Assembly (NCBI GenBank): GCA_900618065.1
Contig: UYIL01000003.1
Coordinates: 1-64,000 of the forward strand
Origin: Streptococcus thermophilus
Lineage (GTDB): Bacteria; Actinomycetota; Actinomycetes; Mycobacteriales; Mycobacteriaceae
Length of the DNA: 64,000 nucleotides
Reading direction: 5' to 3'
How positions within the stretch are numbered: position 1 is the first letter of the stretch; each line of letters opens with the position of its first letter. The translations under genes and the position numbers were made by a program. Shown here piece after piece: positions 27,222 through 38,447 of this stretch. The notes beneath the pieces are model-generated. The model was not told the origin of the DNA and did not search any database. It saw only the letters and a list, made by a program, of their open reading frames with translations.

Positions 27222-27794
27222 CTAGACACCGAGGATCAAGCGCAGACCTTCGCGGAGGTCGCCGACAACACGATCTGCCTCCGCTTCGTCAGCCCCCAGG
27301 TTGTCGATGGTCAAGCCGTTCACCAACGCCGTAATGAGCCGTGCTTTGCGCTCGGCGTTGTCCATGTCACCCAGCTCAGCTACGACTGCTTGCTGGAAAT
27401 CACGAAGCACCTGACTGTAAAGGTCGGCTATCCAGTCGCGCGTTGCTGACGCTGATCCGTAGGTGACCCAGATCGCCGCATCCTCGTGACGCTCACCACC
27501 GAGGGGGAGCAGCTCAGAGAGCCGGACAACCCAGGCCTCGAATACATCGTCCGGGATCGGTGCTTCTTCCAGGCGAGCTGTCTGCCGCTGAATGGAGCGA
27601 ATGAATGCGTGCGCAAGGAGAGTCTCCTTATTCGGAGCGTGATACTGCACGGATCCTGCGGCGAATCCGGACTCCTTGGCCACTTCGCGCACACTGACTG
27701 CGTCGAGGCCCCGTGACGCGATGATCCTGATGGTCGCATCCGCCACGGCAGCGGACGATTCCGAGAACTGGTGGTCCAGCGAAAAGTCATTCAT
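27222..27794 (-). CDS. TetR-family transcriptional repressor
   Basis: 190-aa regulator with an N-terminal HTH (AVSVREVAKESGFAAGSVQYHA, about residues 28-50, written here in two parts: AVSVREVAKE then SGFAAGSVQYHA) and a helical ligand-binding domain. I start at the ATG at 27794 rather than the longer frame to 27854, because the latter would translate through the palindromic operator at 27815-27853. It is divergent from the GAP-family transporter gene, 74 bases away, with the operator between them: it most likely represses both itself and the transporter. Confidence 0.88.
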   Translation of the reverse strand: MNDFSLDHQFSESSAAVADATIRIIASRGLDAVSVREVAKESGFAAGSVQYHAPNKETLLAHAFIRSIQRQTARLEEAPIPDDVFEAWVVRLSELLPLGGERHEDAAIWVTYGSASATRDWIADLYSQVLRDFQQAVVAELGDMDNAERKARLITALVNGLTIDNLGADEAEADRVVGDLREGLRLILGV

Positions 27795-27814
27795 GGTTGC
27801 ACACCAGCCTAGTC

Positions 27815-27853
27815 TGTCGTACGTTCGTAAGAGTCCCTTACGTTCGTACGACA
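27815..27853. promoter_or_regulatory. Palindromic operator between TetR and GAP transporter genes
   Basis: TGTCGTACGTTCGTAAG and CTTACGTTCGTACGACA form an inverted repeat with 17-base arms (two internal mismatches) around a 5-base centre. Its size and position between two divergent starts are typical of a TetR operator that can hold two dimers. Confidence 0.8.
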
Positions 27854-27868
27854 CCGAAAGTTCCCGCT

Positions 27869-29787
<1,919 letters not shown>

Positions 29788-29794
29788 TCACAAT

Positions 29795-29860
29795 GTCACC
29801 AATTTTCACACATGTCACCTAAACTCCATTCTGATCTAGGTTAGTCACAGCTGTCACTAT
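29795..29860 (+). promoter_or_regulatory. GTCAC direct repeats upstream of the amidase, MtrA-like
   Basis: GTCACC occurs at 29795 and 29814, and GTCACAGCT-GTCACTATT at 29843-29860 is a 9-base-spaced direct repeat. Loose GTCACA direct repeats are the known recognition pattern of the response regulator MtrA, which controls wall hydrolases in actinobacteria. The last pair ends 20 bases before the start codon. Confidence 0.4.
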
Positions 29861-29879
29861 TTACTCAGGAGCGATCACC

Positions 29880-31961
29880 GTGAAAGCACGCACACGTTTG
29901 AACCCGTCTTCCCGCAAGAAGACGCCGGTTATCGCCGCCGTCACCTCCGTAGCCCTCGTTGCCGCTGGTGCCGTCGGCGGGAACGAAATCCTCAAAACCC
30001 AAGATGCCGCCGGAGCTCAGATCGAGGTGACCACCTCGCAAGCATCGCTTTCCGACGGAGACAACGTCGTCGTCGACGACCCGGCCGTAGCAACACAGGG
30101 CCTGGAAGGCGACGCCGCCCGCACCGTCAAGGAATTCACCCGCGACGAGGAGTTCTCCGTCTTCGGCCTGCAGTGGCAAGGCGACCGCGACATCGTGGCC
30201 TTCGTCCGCGCGGAGCGTGCCGACGGCACCTGGTCCGAGTGGTACCCAATGGAGCCGATGTCCACCCCAGAGGACGCGACCCACCAGGGCACCGAGCCGA
30301 TCTACGTCGAGCCGACCAAGAAGGTGCAGGTCTCCACGGCGAATGTGGACCTGATCGAGAACGGCGACCTGAACGTGGGCGAAACCGAGGTCAGCGACCA
30401 GGACCACATTGAGCTTCCTGACGATGCACTTCCCGACGCCGACCCCGTCGACCTCCCCGACGTGCCCGATGCCGACTCCCCCGCCGTCATGGGTGACGCG
30501 CCGGCGCTGCCGACCAACTACGGTGACATCGCCCCGGTGGCCGACGTCGAAGAACACGATGAAGAGCACGGTGAAGAGAATCCCGCTGAGGCCCCGGCCG
30601 AAGCAGCGCCGGTGACCACCGCCAGCGACCTGGAGGCCGTTTTCGTTGACGGTGGCGAGGGCACTGTCGACGGCGCGATCGCCCCCGCCCAGTTCAACAG
30701 CAACGGCATGCCCAAGGTGATCACCCGCGCCTCCTGGGGCGCCAAGAACGCCACCGGCACGAGCTACACCGAGCCGACCAAGGCCGTCACGGTGCACCAC
30801 ACTGCTGGCTCCAACAACTACACCGCAGCTCAGGCGCCGGGCATCATGCGCTCGATGCAGGCCTACCACCAGGGCCTGGGCTGGCAGGATCTGGGCTACC
30901 ACGCCGTGGTGGACAAGTACGGCAACATCTACGAGGGCCGCGCAGGCGGCCTGGACCGCGGCCCGCAGGGCGCGCACGTCGGCGGCTTCAACTCCAACAC
31001 TTGGGGTGTGTCCATGATGGGCGACTACTCCAAGACAGCCCCGACCCCGCAGGGGCTCAAGGCCATGGGCGACATCATCGGCTGGAAGGCCGCGAGCTCG
31101 AACTTCGACCCGACCGGCACCGTCTACCTGCGCTCGGACTACTCCTTCCGCGGCACCAAGTACCCGAAGGGTTCCGGCGCGAACTTCCCGGCCATTAACG
31201 CCCACCGCGACTTCCACTACAACGACTGCCCGGGCGACATGCTGTACTCCCAGCTGGGTACCGTGCGCAGCCACGCGAAGACCAAGTACAACGAGATCAA
31301 GGGAGGCGCTGCGGCACCAGCACCGAAGCCCGCGCCGATGCCGGAGGAGAACAACGACGACAACTCCGGCACGGTCAAAGACCCGAGCGGCACCGAGACC
31401 AACATCAACAACGCGGCCAACCTGTCCAGCGAGATCTCCTTCGAGGACCTCCTCAGCGGTGACACGGCAGCGATCGCTGCAGCCGTCGGCTCCGTCGCCG
31501 GCGCCGTGCTCCTCTTCGCCGCAGGCAACGACACGATCTCGGAGCGTGTCTCCACCGTGGCCAACCTGGAGATCCTGCCCGGCATGACGCTGTCGAGCCT
31601 GCGCCCCCACATCGGCAAGATCGTCGAGATGTCCGGCAGCGAAGACCTCCAGAACACCTGGCGCAAGGTCGATCCGGTCCTCGGCCAGCTCGACGGCGTG
31701 ATCAAGGGCGTCGGCGGCGACGAGTACGCCTTCTTCGAAAACGGTATCGAGTCGCTCTCCTCCGACGGCAGCAGCGTGGTCATGCCCGAAAAGATTGCCG
31801 ACGCCTGGCTCAAGCAGGGCATGGACCTCGGCCCGCTGGGCAAACCCGTCAAGAGCGACGACGCAGCCTCCGGCGGTGACGTCCGCGTCGATTTCGAACG
31901 CGGCACGATCACCTACAACGTGCAGACAGACAAGCTGGATGTGACTATCGACGAGCGCTAA
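29880..31961 (+). CDS. Secreted N-acetylmuramoyl-L-alanine amidase with LGFP-like C-terminus (Rv3811-like)
   Basis: Cell-wall hydrolase of 693 aa. A signal peptide (residues 1-45, twin-Arg absent) leads to a beta-rich domain, an acidic Asp/Pro/Glu linker (about 165-235), and an amidase_2/PGRP domain at about 280-460 with zinc-ligand motifs VTVHHTAGS, LGYHAVVDKYG and a late His-x-Asp region (NAHRDF, YNDCPGD). After a Pro-rich linker a C-terminal segment holds LGFP-type repeats (PLGKP, FENG, FERGTI). The GTG at 29880 has AGGAG eight bases upstream. It stands beside glf, as Rv3811 does, which supports the assignment. Confidence 0.88.
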   Translation: MKARTRLNPSSRKKTPVIAAVTSVALVAAGAVGGNEILKTQDAAGAQIEVTTSQASLSDGDNVVVDDPAVATQGLEGDAARTVKEFTRDEEFSVFGLQWQGDRDIVAFVRAERADGTWSEWYPMEPMSTPEDATHQGTEPIYVEPTKKVQVSTANVDLIENGDLNVGETEVSDQDHIELPDDALPDADPVDLPDVPDADSPAVMGDAPALPTNYGDIAPVADVEEHDEEHGEENPAEAPAEAAPVTTASDLEAVFVDGGEGTVDGAIAPAQFNSNGMPKVITRASWGAKNATGTSYTEPTKAVTVHHTAGSNNYTAAQAPGIMRSMQAYHQGLGWQDLGYHAVVDKYGNIYEGRAGGLDRGPQGAHVGGFNSNTWGVSMMGDYSKTAPTPQGLKAMGDIIGWKAASSNFDPTGTVYLRSDYSFRGTKYPKGSGANFPAINAHRDFHYNDCPGDMLYSQLGTVRSHAKTKYNEIKGGAAAPAPKPAPMPEENNDDNSGTVKDPSGTETNINNAANLSSEISFEDLLSGDTAAIAAAVGSVAGAVLLFAAGNDTISERVSTVANLEILPGMTLSSLRPHIGKIVEMSGSEDLQNTWRKVDPVLGQLDGVIKGVGGDEYAFFENGIESLSSDGSSVVMPEKIADAWLKQGMDLGPLGKPVKSDDAASGGDVRVDFERGTITYNVQTDKLDVTIDER

Positions 31962-31964
31962 TAG

Positions 31965-33461
31965 CTAAGACGCCAAGTCGAGGGAGCGGGCGACCGCTTC
32001 CTCCCACTGCGAAACAAGCCGGTCCCGGTCGGGGCCGGCCATTTCGTTTTCCCAGGTGGTCTCCCCGCCGAGGCTCAAGGGTTCGCTAATCAGCCCTGCT
32101 CCGAACCCTGCGGCGCTGGCCGCGCCCATGACTGTCGTCTCCATGTTGTCGGGGCGGACCACAGTGGAGTTGAGCATGTCGGCCTGCATCTGCATGAGGA
32201 GGTCGTTGGCGGTCATGCCGCCGTCGACACGCAGTCCGTCAATGCTGATGCCGGAGTCTTTCTCCATTGCGTTGACCACCTCAAGTGTTTGCAGGCAGGT
32301 CGCATCGAGGGCGGCGCGCGCGATGTGTCGGCGGTCCGTGAAGCGAGTAATGCCGGTGATCACGCCGCGCGCGTCCGGGCGCCACCGCGGGGCGAACAGG
32401 CCGGAGAACGCCGGCACGATGACCACTCCCGCTGAATCCTCAACCTGGTTGGCGAGCGTCTCCGACTCGGCGGCGCTGGACAGGATTCCCATCTGGTCGC
32501 GCAGCCACTGGATCAGCGAACCGCCAACCGCGACCGAGCCCTCCAGCGCGAAGACCGGTTTCTTGCCGTCCTGCTGGTAGGCGACGGTGGTCAGCAGGCC
32601 GTGTTCGGAGAACTGCGGTTCCTCACCAGTGTTGAGCAGCATGAACAGGCCGGTGCCGTAGGTCATCTTGGCCTCGCCCTGCGCGAGACAACCCTGACCG
32701 AACAGCGCCGCCTGCTGGTCACCGAGCACGCCCGTGATCGGTACATCGCGGCTACCCTTGCGCCGGCGCATGGTGCCGAAGGAACCGAAACTCGGTCTGA
32801 TCTCCGGCAGCATCCTGCGCGGCACACCGATCTCCTCGCACAGCTTGTCGTCCCAATCGAGGGTCTCCAAATCCATGAGCAGCGTACGCGACGCATTCGT
32901 CACATCGGTCACGTGCTGCGTGCCGCCGCGGCCGAAGACCGAGCGCTTCCCGCGCGCGCCCCCGGTGAGGTTCCAGATCAGCCACGTATCGACGGTTCCC
33001 GCCAGCAACTCCCCCTTCTCCGCCCGCTCCCGAGCACCCTCGACGTTATCGAGGATCCACGCCCACTTCGGGCCCGCCGGATACGAGTTGGCCAACAGGC
33101 CCGTCTGCCGCAGGTAACGGTCCTTTTCGCCCTCCCCGACACGCTCAGTGCGGGTGTCCTGCCAGACAATCGCGTTGTAGACGGGCCTGCCAGTGGCTTT
33201 GTCCCAGACCACGGCCGTTTCCCGCTGGTTCGTCAAACCGACGGCGCTGATGTCTTCGAGCTCCAAGTCAGCGTCGACAAGCGCCTCGGACAGCGCGCGA
33301 CGAGTATTGCGCCAAATCTCCCGCGGGTCGTGCTCCACCCAGCCCTCACGCGGCATGATCTGCTCATGCTCGAACTGCGCAGTTCCCGCCACCTCACCGT
33401 CGGTGGTGGTGATGTAGCAGCGTGTCGACGTCGTCCCCTGGTCGATGGCAGCGATGTACAT
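31965..33461 (-). CDS. glpK: Glycerol kinase
   Basis: FGGY kinase of 498 aa that phosphorylates glycerol to sn-glycerol-3-phosphate. Signatures: [10 protein letters not shown] at the N terminus (ATP phosphate binding), WQDTRTE and NQRET (glycerol site), FGSFG (about 245), [12 protein letters not shown], and the C-terminal [15 protein letters not shown]. Start ATG at 33461. It is a single gene, convergent with the amidase (3-base gap). Its product would feed the PlsC acyltransferases encoded nearby; that link is inference. Confidence 0.96.
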   Translation of the reverse strand: MYIAAIDQGTTSTRCYITTTDGEVAGTAQFEHEQIMPREGWVEHDPREIWRNTRRALSEALVDADLELEDISAVGLTNQRETAVVWDKATGRPVYNAIVWQDTRTERVGEGEKDRYLRQTGLLANSYPAGPKWAWILDNVEGARERAEKGELLAGTVDTWLIWNLTGGARGKRSVFGRGGTQHVTDVTNASRTLLMDLETLDWDDKLCEEIGVPRRMLPEIRPSFGSFGTMRRRKGSRDVPITGVLGDQQAALFGQGCLAQGEAKMTYGTGLFMLLNTGEEPQFSEHGLLTTVAYQQDGKKPVFALEGSVAVGGSLIQWLRDQMGILSSAAESETLANQVEDSAGVVIVPAFSGLFAPRWRPDARGVITGITRFTDRRHIARAALDATCLQTLEVVNAMEKDSGISIDGLRVDGGMTANDLLMQMQADMLNSTVVRPDNMETTVMGAASAAGFGAGLISEPLSLGGETTWENEMAGPDRDRLVSQWEEAVARSLDLAS

Positions 33462-33498
33462 GGGGGCTATTAAACCTTATGGGGTTGGGGGTCGCGCC

Positions 33499-33610
33499 GG
33501 TGCCTAGCGGCGCCGGAATACTGCTGGCGGTTTTCCGGAATACTGCTCATGTGAAGCCGCAGGTCAAAAGGATGCGTTCTTGCTTATAACCTCGAGCAGT
33601 ATTCTAAGGC
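33499..33610 (+). repeat. Hairpin repeat copy A, upstream of the nuclease gene
   Basis: Layout: GGTGCCTAGCGGCG, box 1 CCGGAATACTGCTGG, box 1' CCGGAATACTGCTCA, a middle with AGGTCAAAAG, and inverted box 2 CGAGCAGTATTC. Box 1/1' can pair with box 2 to make a long stem-loop. The first 14 bases equal the 3' end of the nuclease ORF (GGT GCC TAG plus five bases), so copy A looks like the tail of a lost second copy of that gene. Confidence 0.8.
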
Positions 33611-33695
33611 CTGAATGCTCACTGCAGTGCGCACCGTGATGCTGCGCTGCCCGGTCCAGCTGGTTCATGATGGACACAGGAAACCCGGGGGGATC

Positions 33696-34505
33696 ATGGA
33701 CAAGCAGGCAGAACTCGAACTGATACTGGAATCAATCCGGCACTGTAGGTCAGCGGTAGTCACAGGTCCTGCGGCTGCGCGCCTTATGGGTGTGAACACT
33801 CTGACTTGGGTGAGGAAGACAGATGTCCTCCTCCGCAATGGTGCGAAACCCCGGGCCAAAATGAAAGGGCAGCTTGTGTACCGCAGTGCCATCCTCAAGC
33901 CCCACGAGATCCGGGAGATCAACGGGGTTGCAGTAGTGAGGCCAGTGAGAATGCTCCTCGATACACTGCGCTACCACGGGAGACTCGAATGCCTCGTGGC
34001 ACTGGAGTCGTTGCGGAACAAGTGGCCCGACAGGTTCACACAGGCCTCTCTTCTGGAGTCGTGTGAAACTCTTCCCCGGGCAAAAGGGGCGAATGACCTG
34101 CGTGAACTCATTGAATATTCCGCCGACACCAGCGAAAGTCCCCTTGAAACCGTCGCGCGCGATCGGTTGCTGCAGCTTCCCGAAGTGGTCACGCTCGAAC
34201 CACAGGCAGAGATCGCATATCGAGGCGATTATGGGGAACTATGCCTCTCACGGGTGGACTTCTTAATCAACGGATTCCTCGTCGCAGAGGTGGACGGAGC
34301 AGCAAAATACTCCGGCATATACGGGGATCCACGAAAGGTGATTACCCGGGAGAAGACGCGAGAGAACGGCATTCAAGCCGAGGGCTTCCCGATCGTGCGG
34401 GGAGATTGGACATTAGTCGTGGAAGGCATCTTCGCCAACAGAGTTGCGCAGATCGTGCGCGCGGAAGAGAACAGGAAGTACTCCATGTACCGGAGAGGTG
34501 CCTAG
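33696..34505 (+). CDS. AbiEi/DUF559-type protein with nuclease-like C-terminus, flanked by hairpin repeats
   Basis: 269-aa protein. The N-terminal third resembles the winged-helix part of AbiEi-type antitoxins (AAARLMGVNTLTWVRK, then a strand-rich part to VVRPVRMLLDTL). The C-terminal third has a PD-(D/E)XK-like pattern: SESPLETVARDRLL (candidate Glu), LSRVDFLINGF (Asp) and LVAEVDGAAKYSG (E-x-D-x3-K). No toxin partner lies next to it, so a classical type IV TA pair is unlikely. The start is the ATG at 33696 behind GGGGGG; the frame is open from 33615. Hairpin repeat A lies 85 bases upstream, and repeat B begins at the gene's own last codons. This arrangement suggests a mobile gene-plus-hairpin unit. 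Confidence 0.7.
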   Translation: MDKQAELELILESIRHCRSAVVTGPAAARLMGVNTLTWVRKTDVLLRNGAKPRAKMKGQLVYRSAILKPHEIREINGVAVVRPVRMLLDTLRYHGRLECLVALESLRNKWPDRFTQASLLESCETLPRAKGANDLRELIEYSADTSESPLETVARDRLLQLPEVVTLEPQAEIAYRGDYGELCLSRVDFLINGFLVAEVDGAAKYSGIYGDPRKVITREKTRENGIQAEGFPIVRGDWTLVVEGIFANRVAQIVRAEENRKYSMYRRGA

Positions 34506-34607
34506 CGGCGCTGGAATACTACTGGGCAGTTTCCGGAATACTGCTCGTAGAAAACACCAGGTCAAAAGCGTGCAGAAAAGCTTATATGCTCGAGTAGTAT
34601 TCCGGGC
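34497..34607 (+). repeat. Hairpin repeat copy B, overlapping the nuclease stop codon
   Basis: Same layout as copy A: GGTGCCTAGCGGCG, box 1 CTGGAATACTACTGG, box 1' CCGGAATACTGCTCG, AGGTCAAAAG, then box 2 CGAGTAGTATTCCGG. Box 1 and box 2 carry matching changes (ACTACT with AGTAGT) relative to the other copies, which keeps the stem intact. After it, GGGCCAGCAAGGCA is repeated twice in tandem (34605-34632). Confidence 0.8.
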
Positions 34608-34666
34608 CAGCAAGGCAGGGCCAGCAAGGCAGGCGCCAGCGAGCGGGCGGGCCGGACTGCCGCGAG

Positions 34667-35494
34667 CTAGAACCACCGCTCCAGCACCCGGGCCACCCCG
34701 AAGTCATCGTTCGAGGTGGTGACAAAGTCGGCGGCATCATGCACGATCGGCGCCGCATCGGCCATGGCCACTCCCATCCCGGCCCAGGCGAGCATCTCAA
34801 TGTCGTTGGGCATGTCACCGAAGGTGAGCACCTGTTTCTGGTGCACGCCGTAGTGGGCGGCCAGGGTGGATACGCCAGTGGCTTTGTTGATGCCGGGGGC
34901 GGAGATCTCGATCAGGCCCTCGTTCATGGAGTAGGTGACGTGGGCGTCGGCCGGGTCGATGAGCGGGGCGACAACATCGAAAAGCTCGGCGGAGTTCATG
35001 TCGGCACGCCGGACAAGGATCTTCGCGGCGGGCACCGAGGTCAGCTCGTCGACGTCGACCACGCCGTACCCGATGTCCCACAGGTCCGGGCTGTACCCGG
35101 GGGTGATCAGGAAGCATTCCTCTTCCGGGTCGAAGGCGGAAGATCCGACGCGCTCGACGCCGAAACCGTACTCAGTGGACGAAGCAGGACCAAACACCTC
35201 CTGCACCGCCGCGGCAATGTCGCGCAGTGTGTCGGGCTGCAGTTCGTGACGCGCCAAGACTTCATCGCGTGCAGGGTCGTACAGCACGGCACCGTTGGCG
35301 CACACGCTCAACGGGGTGAACGGTAGCTGGTCGAGGACGGGGGTGAGCCAGCGGTGGGGGCGGCCCGTCGCTAAGCACACGTGCGTTCCGCTGCGGACTG
35401 CGCGCGACAGTTTTTCCCTTAAGCGGGGGCTGACGCGGCCGTTGCTGTCCAGCAGGGTGCCGTCGATGTCGCTGACGATGAGCCGTGGTGCCAC
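34667..35494 (-). CDS. Cof-type HAD-superfamily hydrolase
   Basis: 275-aa phosphatase of the Cof/type IIB HAD group. Motif I is VSDIDGTLLDSNG at the N terminus, motif II CLATGR about residue 45, motif III Lys in GINKATG about 203, and motif IV LTFGDMPNDIEMLAWAG about 222. Such enzymes dephosphorylate sugar phosphates or flavin precursors; no specific substrate is evident. I start at the GTG at 35494, which overlaps the plsC stop (TAGTG). The longer frame reads into plsC. Last gene of a serS-plsC-plsC-HAD operon with overlapping ends. Confidence 0.9.
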   Translation of the reverse strand: MAPRLIVSDIDGTLLDSNGRVSPRLREKLSRAVRSGTHVCLATGRPHRWLTPVLDQLPFTPLSVCANGAVLYDPARDEVLARHELQPDTLRDIAAAVQEVFGPASSTEYGFGVERVGSSAFDPEEECFLITPGYSPDLWDIGYGVVDVDELTSVPAAKILVRRADMNSAELFDVVAPLIDPADAHVTYSMNEGLIEISAPGINKATGVSTLAAHYGVHQKQVLTFGDMPNDIEMLAWAGMGVAMADAAPIVHDAADFVTTSNDDFGVARVLERWF

Positions 35495-36342
35495 TACTTT
35501 TTGCCCCTCTTCCTGTCGCGTTCGGCCTTCTCCCGCTCCTTGATCACGCGGGCCTCCTCCAGCGTCGGCGCGGAGCCGCCCATAGAAGCCGGCATCCAAT
35601 CCAGGCCGGGCTCGAAGGGGCCGAAACGGTCGTTGTACTGGGCGCGGGAGACATTGAGAAGCTCTTGCATCGCGTCTTTGAGCCGCTGCGTGACCTCCTC
35701 TGCCGTGCCGTCAGTGGAGATCGCGGGGCCAATGTTGATGACAATCGGGTAGTGGTTGCGGCCCAGGCTGGGCTTGCGGCCCTTCGTCCAGAAGCGCTGC
35801 GTGCCCCAGGACGCGACGGGGATGAGCGGCGCGCCGGACTGCTGCGCAATGCGAGCGGCACCGGTTTTGAAGTCCGACAGCTCGAAAGACGGCGAGAGCG
35901 TCCCGTCAGGGAAAATGCCCACGACCTCGCCTTCTTCCAGGCGCTCCACGGCGGTGATGATGCTGTCCGCGCCGAGAGAACGGTCGACCTCGATGTGGCG
36001 GACAGAGCGGCAGACCGGGCCGAGGAACCAGTGGTCGAACAGCTCCTTCTTTGCCATGTAGCGCGTCGGCCGGCGGCCGCGGAGCATGCCGGGCAACGCA
36101 CCGGCGATGAAGTCGTAATAGCCGATGTGGTTCGTCGCAACCAGCGCCGGTCCCTCCACCGGCACGTTCTCCAGGCCATGCACGAAGATCTTCACGCCTT
36201 GCACGCGAAGCAGAGGAATCATCGTGTTCCTGATCGCTTGGTACATCCGCTCGCGCTTCCAACCGGGCTGGATGGGCACCACCGGAACGTCGGCGGGGAT
36301 GTAGAAAATCCCGTTCTCTACACGGTAATCAGGCTCGTTCAC
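35494..36342 (-). CDS. PlsC-family 1-acyl-glycerol-3-phosphate acyltransferase (second copy)
   Basis: 282-aa acyltransferase of phospholipid synthesis. The catalytic H-x4-D is in ATNHIGYYDF (about residue 75) and the substrate motif is GIFPDGTLSPS (about 150). The C-terminus is Lys/Arg-rich (KAERDRKRGKK). It begins with GTGA overlapping the end of the first plsC. It is about half identical by eye to that copy (both end ...GLDWMPAS(M/L)[10 protein letters not shown]), so the pair arose by tandem duplication. Variation FPDG versus FPES suggests different substrate preference. Confidence 0.9.
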   Translation of the reverse strand: MNEPDYRVENGIFYIPADVPVVPIQPGWKRERMYQAIRNTMIPLLRVQGVKIFVHGLENVPVEGPALVATNHIGYYDFIAGALPGMLRGRRPTRYMAKKELFDHWFLGPVCRSVRHIEVDRSLGADSIITAVERLEEGEVVGIFPDGTLSPSFELSDFKTGAARIAQQSGAPLIPVASWGTQRFWTKGRKPSLGRNHYPIVINIGPAISTDGTAEEVTQRLKDAMQELLNVSRAQYNDRFGPFEPGLDWMPASMGGSAPTLEEARVIKEREKAERDRKRGKK

Positions 36343-37163
36343 TTCTTCGCCTCCCGCGCAGCTTTCTTGGCGGCGCGCTCGCGCTGAAGGATCTGGTTCG
36401 CCTCCTCAAGCGTCGGGGCACTGCCGCCGAGAGAGGCCGGCATCCAGTCCAGACCGTCCTCGAACGGCCCGTACTTCTCGGCATACTTTTCCCGCAGGTC
36501 TGTAAGCTGCGCCTGCATTGCTGCCTTGACCCGGCGTGTGTCTTCTTCCGCGTTGCCGGTCGCCTGGATCGGTTCGCCGTAGGAGAGGAACACCGGCGTC
36601 TTCGAGCGGCCGAGATTCTTCTTCAGGTCTTTCGTGAGGATGCGCTGCGAGCCCCAAATCACCGTCGGAATCATCGGCACGCCAGCTTCGTGCGCGATGC
36701 GCGCGGCTCCTGTCTTGAACTCGGCGAGTTCGAACGAGCGCGAAATCGTCGACTCCGGGAAAATGCCCACGAGCCCACCGTCAGCGAGCCACTTCGTCGC
36801 TTCGCTTATCGACGCCGCCCCTGCCGCACGATCCACCGGCACGTGCTTCATCCCGCGCATGAGGGAGCCGACGACGCGCATGTCGAAGACCTCTTTCTTC
36901 GCCATGAAGCGCACCAACCGTTTGCCCTGCAGGTGGGGTCCGATGCCGGCGATGATGAAGTCGTAGAAACCGGTGTGGTTGATCACGTACAAAGCGCCCG
37001 ATTCCGTCGGGTTGTTCTCCACGCCGAAGATGGTGAAGCGCAGCCCTTGGGCCCGCATGATCCCTTTGAAACCGGAGATGATGGCTTGGTAGAACCGCTC
37101 CCGGGATTCTTTCGGGTGGGGGGCTGGCGGGGTGAAGTCGCTGGCGACGTTGAAAAGCGTCAT
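36339..37163 (-). CDS. PlsC-family acyltransferase (first copy)
   Basis: 274-aa paralogue of the following gene. The catalytic motif is [10 protein letters not shown] (about residue 65), with [11 protein letters not shown] (about 140), in place of the more usual FPEGTR, and a C-terminal basic tail [12 protein letters not shown]. The start is the ATG at 37163, which overlaps the serS stop as ATGA; a longer frame to 37190 enters serS and is rejected. Coupling to serS is by translation, not function. Confidence 0.9.
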   Translation of the reverse strand: MTLFNVASDFTPPAPHPKESRERFYQAIISGFKGIMRAQGLRFTIFGVENNPTESGALYVINHTGFYDFIIAGIGPHLQGKRLVRFMAKKEVFDMRVVGSLMRGMKHVPVDRAAGAASISEATKWLADGGLVGIFPESTISRSFELAEFKTGAARIAHEAGVPMIPTVIWGSQRILTKDLKKNLGRSKTPVFLSYGEPIQATGNAEEDTRRVKAAMQAQLTDLREKYAEKYGPFEDGLDWMPASLGGSAPTLEEANQILQRERAAKKAAREAKK

Positions 37164-38413
37164 GGCTTGAGCACCTCTTTCCCGACCCACGGGCGCAACG
37201 CCTCAGGCACAACAACCGACCCGTCTGCTTGCTGGTTGTTCTCCAGGATGGCCACGAGCCAGCGGGTGGTGGCCAGCGTGCCGTTGAGCGTCGCCGCGGT
37301 CTGGGTCTTGCCGTCGGCGTCGCGGTAGCGGGTGTTCAGGCGACGGCCCTGGAAGGTGGTGCAGTTCGACGTGGACGTCAGCTCGCGGTAGGTGTCCTGC
37401 GACGGCACCCACGCCTCGGTGTCGAACTTGCGGGCGGCCGAGGCTCCGAGGTCACCAGCTGCGACGTCGATGATGCGGTAGGGCACCTCGACCGCGGCGA
37501 GCATCTCGCGCTCGAGCCCCAACAGCTTCTGGTGCATGGCCTCGGCCTCTTCGGGTTTGCAGTAAACGAACATCTCCAGTTTGTCGAACTGGTGCACGCG
37601 CAAAATGCCCTTGGTGTCCTTACCGTAGGAGCCTGCTTCACGGCGGAAGCAGCTCGACCACCCCGCGTACAGCAACGGCCCATCGGACAGATCGATGATC
37701 TCGTCGCGGTGGTAGCCGGCCAAAGCGACCTCGGACGTGCCCACGAGGTAGAGGTCGTCGCGCTCGAGGTAGTAAATCTCCTCGTCGTGCGCATCCAGGA
37801 AACCAGTGCCCGCCATGATCTCCGGGCGGACCAGCACCGGCGGCACCATCACTTTGAACCCGGCCTCGCGCGCCTTCTGCGCGGCCAACATGAGCATGCC
37901 TAGCTGCATCCACGCACCGTCACCGACCAGGTAGTAGAAGCGGGCACCGCCGACCTTCGTGCCGCGCTTCATGTCGATGATGCCCAGTGCTTCACCGAGA
38001 TCCAGGTGGTCTTGGACCTCAAAGTCGAACTCCGGCAGCTCGCCCACGTGCTCGAGCACCTCGAAGTCTTCCTCGCCGCCAGCAGGAGCACCCTCGATCA
38101 CGTTGGAAATCGCGTACTGCAGCTTGACGACGTTCTCCTCCGCCGTCTTCTGCGCCTCTTCCGCTTCCTTTACCTTCGACTTCAGCTCGTTGGAACCCTC
38201 CAGCAGCGCAGGCCGTTCCTCCGGGGATGCCTGGCCGATCTTCTTGCCGAAGGCTTTCTGCTCCGCCCGCAGGTTATCTGCCGTGGCAATCGCTCCACGA
38301 CGGTCCTCATCAGCCGCCAGAAGGGCATCCACCAGCCCAGGATCCTCGCCGCGGGCGTGCTGGGAAGCACGAACAACGTCGGGATTTTCACGCAGAAACT
38401 TGAGATCAATCAC
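37160..38413 (-). CDS. serS: Seryl-tRNA synthetase
   Basis: Class II aminoacyl-tRNA synthetase of 417 aa. The N-terminal tRNA-binding coiled coil (about residues 30-100, rich in Glu/Lys/Ala) is followed by the catalytic domain with motif 2 [15 protein letters not shown] (about 265) and motif 3 [19 protein letters not shown] (about 370), plus the [11 protein letters not shown] segment. I start at the GTG at 38413 ([10 protein letters not shown]), where all SerRS begin. The frame upstream runs into the divergent septum-protein promoter. No good ribosome site precedes it, so the message may be leaderless or nearly so. Confidence 0.97.
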   Translation of the reverse strand: MIDLKFLRENPDVVRASQHARGEDPGLVDALLAADEDRRGAIATADNLRAEQKAFGKKIGQASPEERPALLEGSNELKSKVKEAEEAQKTAEENVVKLQYAISNVIEGAPAGGEEDFEVLEHVGELPEFDFEVQDHLDLGEALGIIDMKRGTKVGGARFYYLVGDGAWMQLGMLMLAAQKAREAGFKVMVPPVLVRPEIMAGTGFLDAHDEEIYYLERDDLYLVGTSEVALAGYHRDEIIDLSDGPLLYAGWSSCFRREAGSYGKDTKGILRVHQFDKLEMFVYCKPEEAEAMHQKLLGLEREMLAAVEVPYRIIDVAAGDLGASAARKFDTEAWVPSQDTYRELTSTSNCTTFQGRRLNTRYRDADGKTQTAATLNGTLATTRWLVAILENNQQADGSVVVPEALRPWVGKEVLKP

Positions 38414-38447
38414 GGGTATAACACTACCGTCAGGCATGATAGAGGGC

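Noticed and set aside
29865..31610. Minus-strand ORF of 581 codons opposite the amidase gene
   Set aside because: Its translation is low-complexity Val/Gly/Arg, a mirror of the GC-rich coding strand; the amidase on the plus strand has clear domains and a ribosome site.
33615..34505. A complete AbiE-type type IV toxin-antitoxin system at the nuclease gene
   Set aside because: No AbiEii nucleotidyltransferase-like toxin gene lies on either side; neighbours are glpK and a HAD hydrolase.
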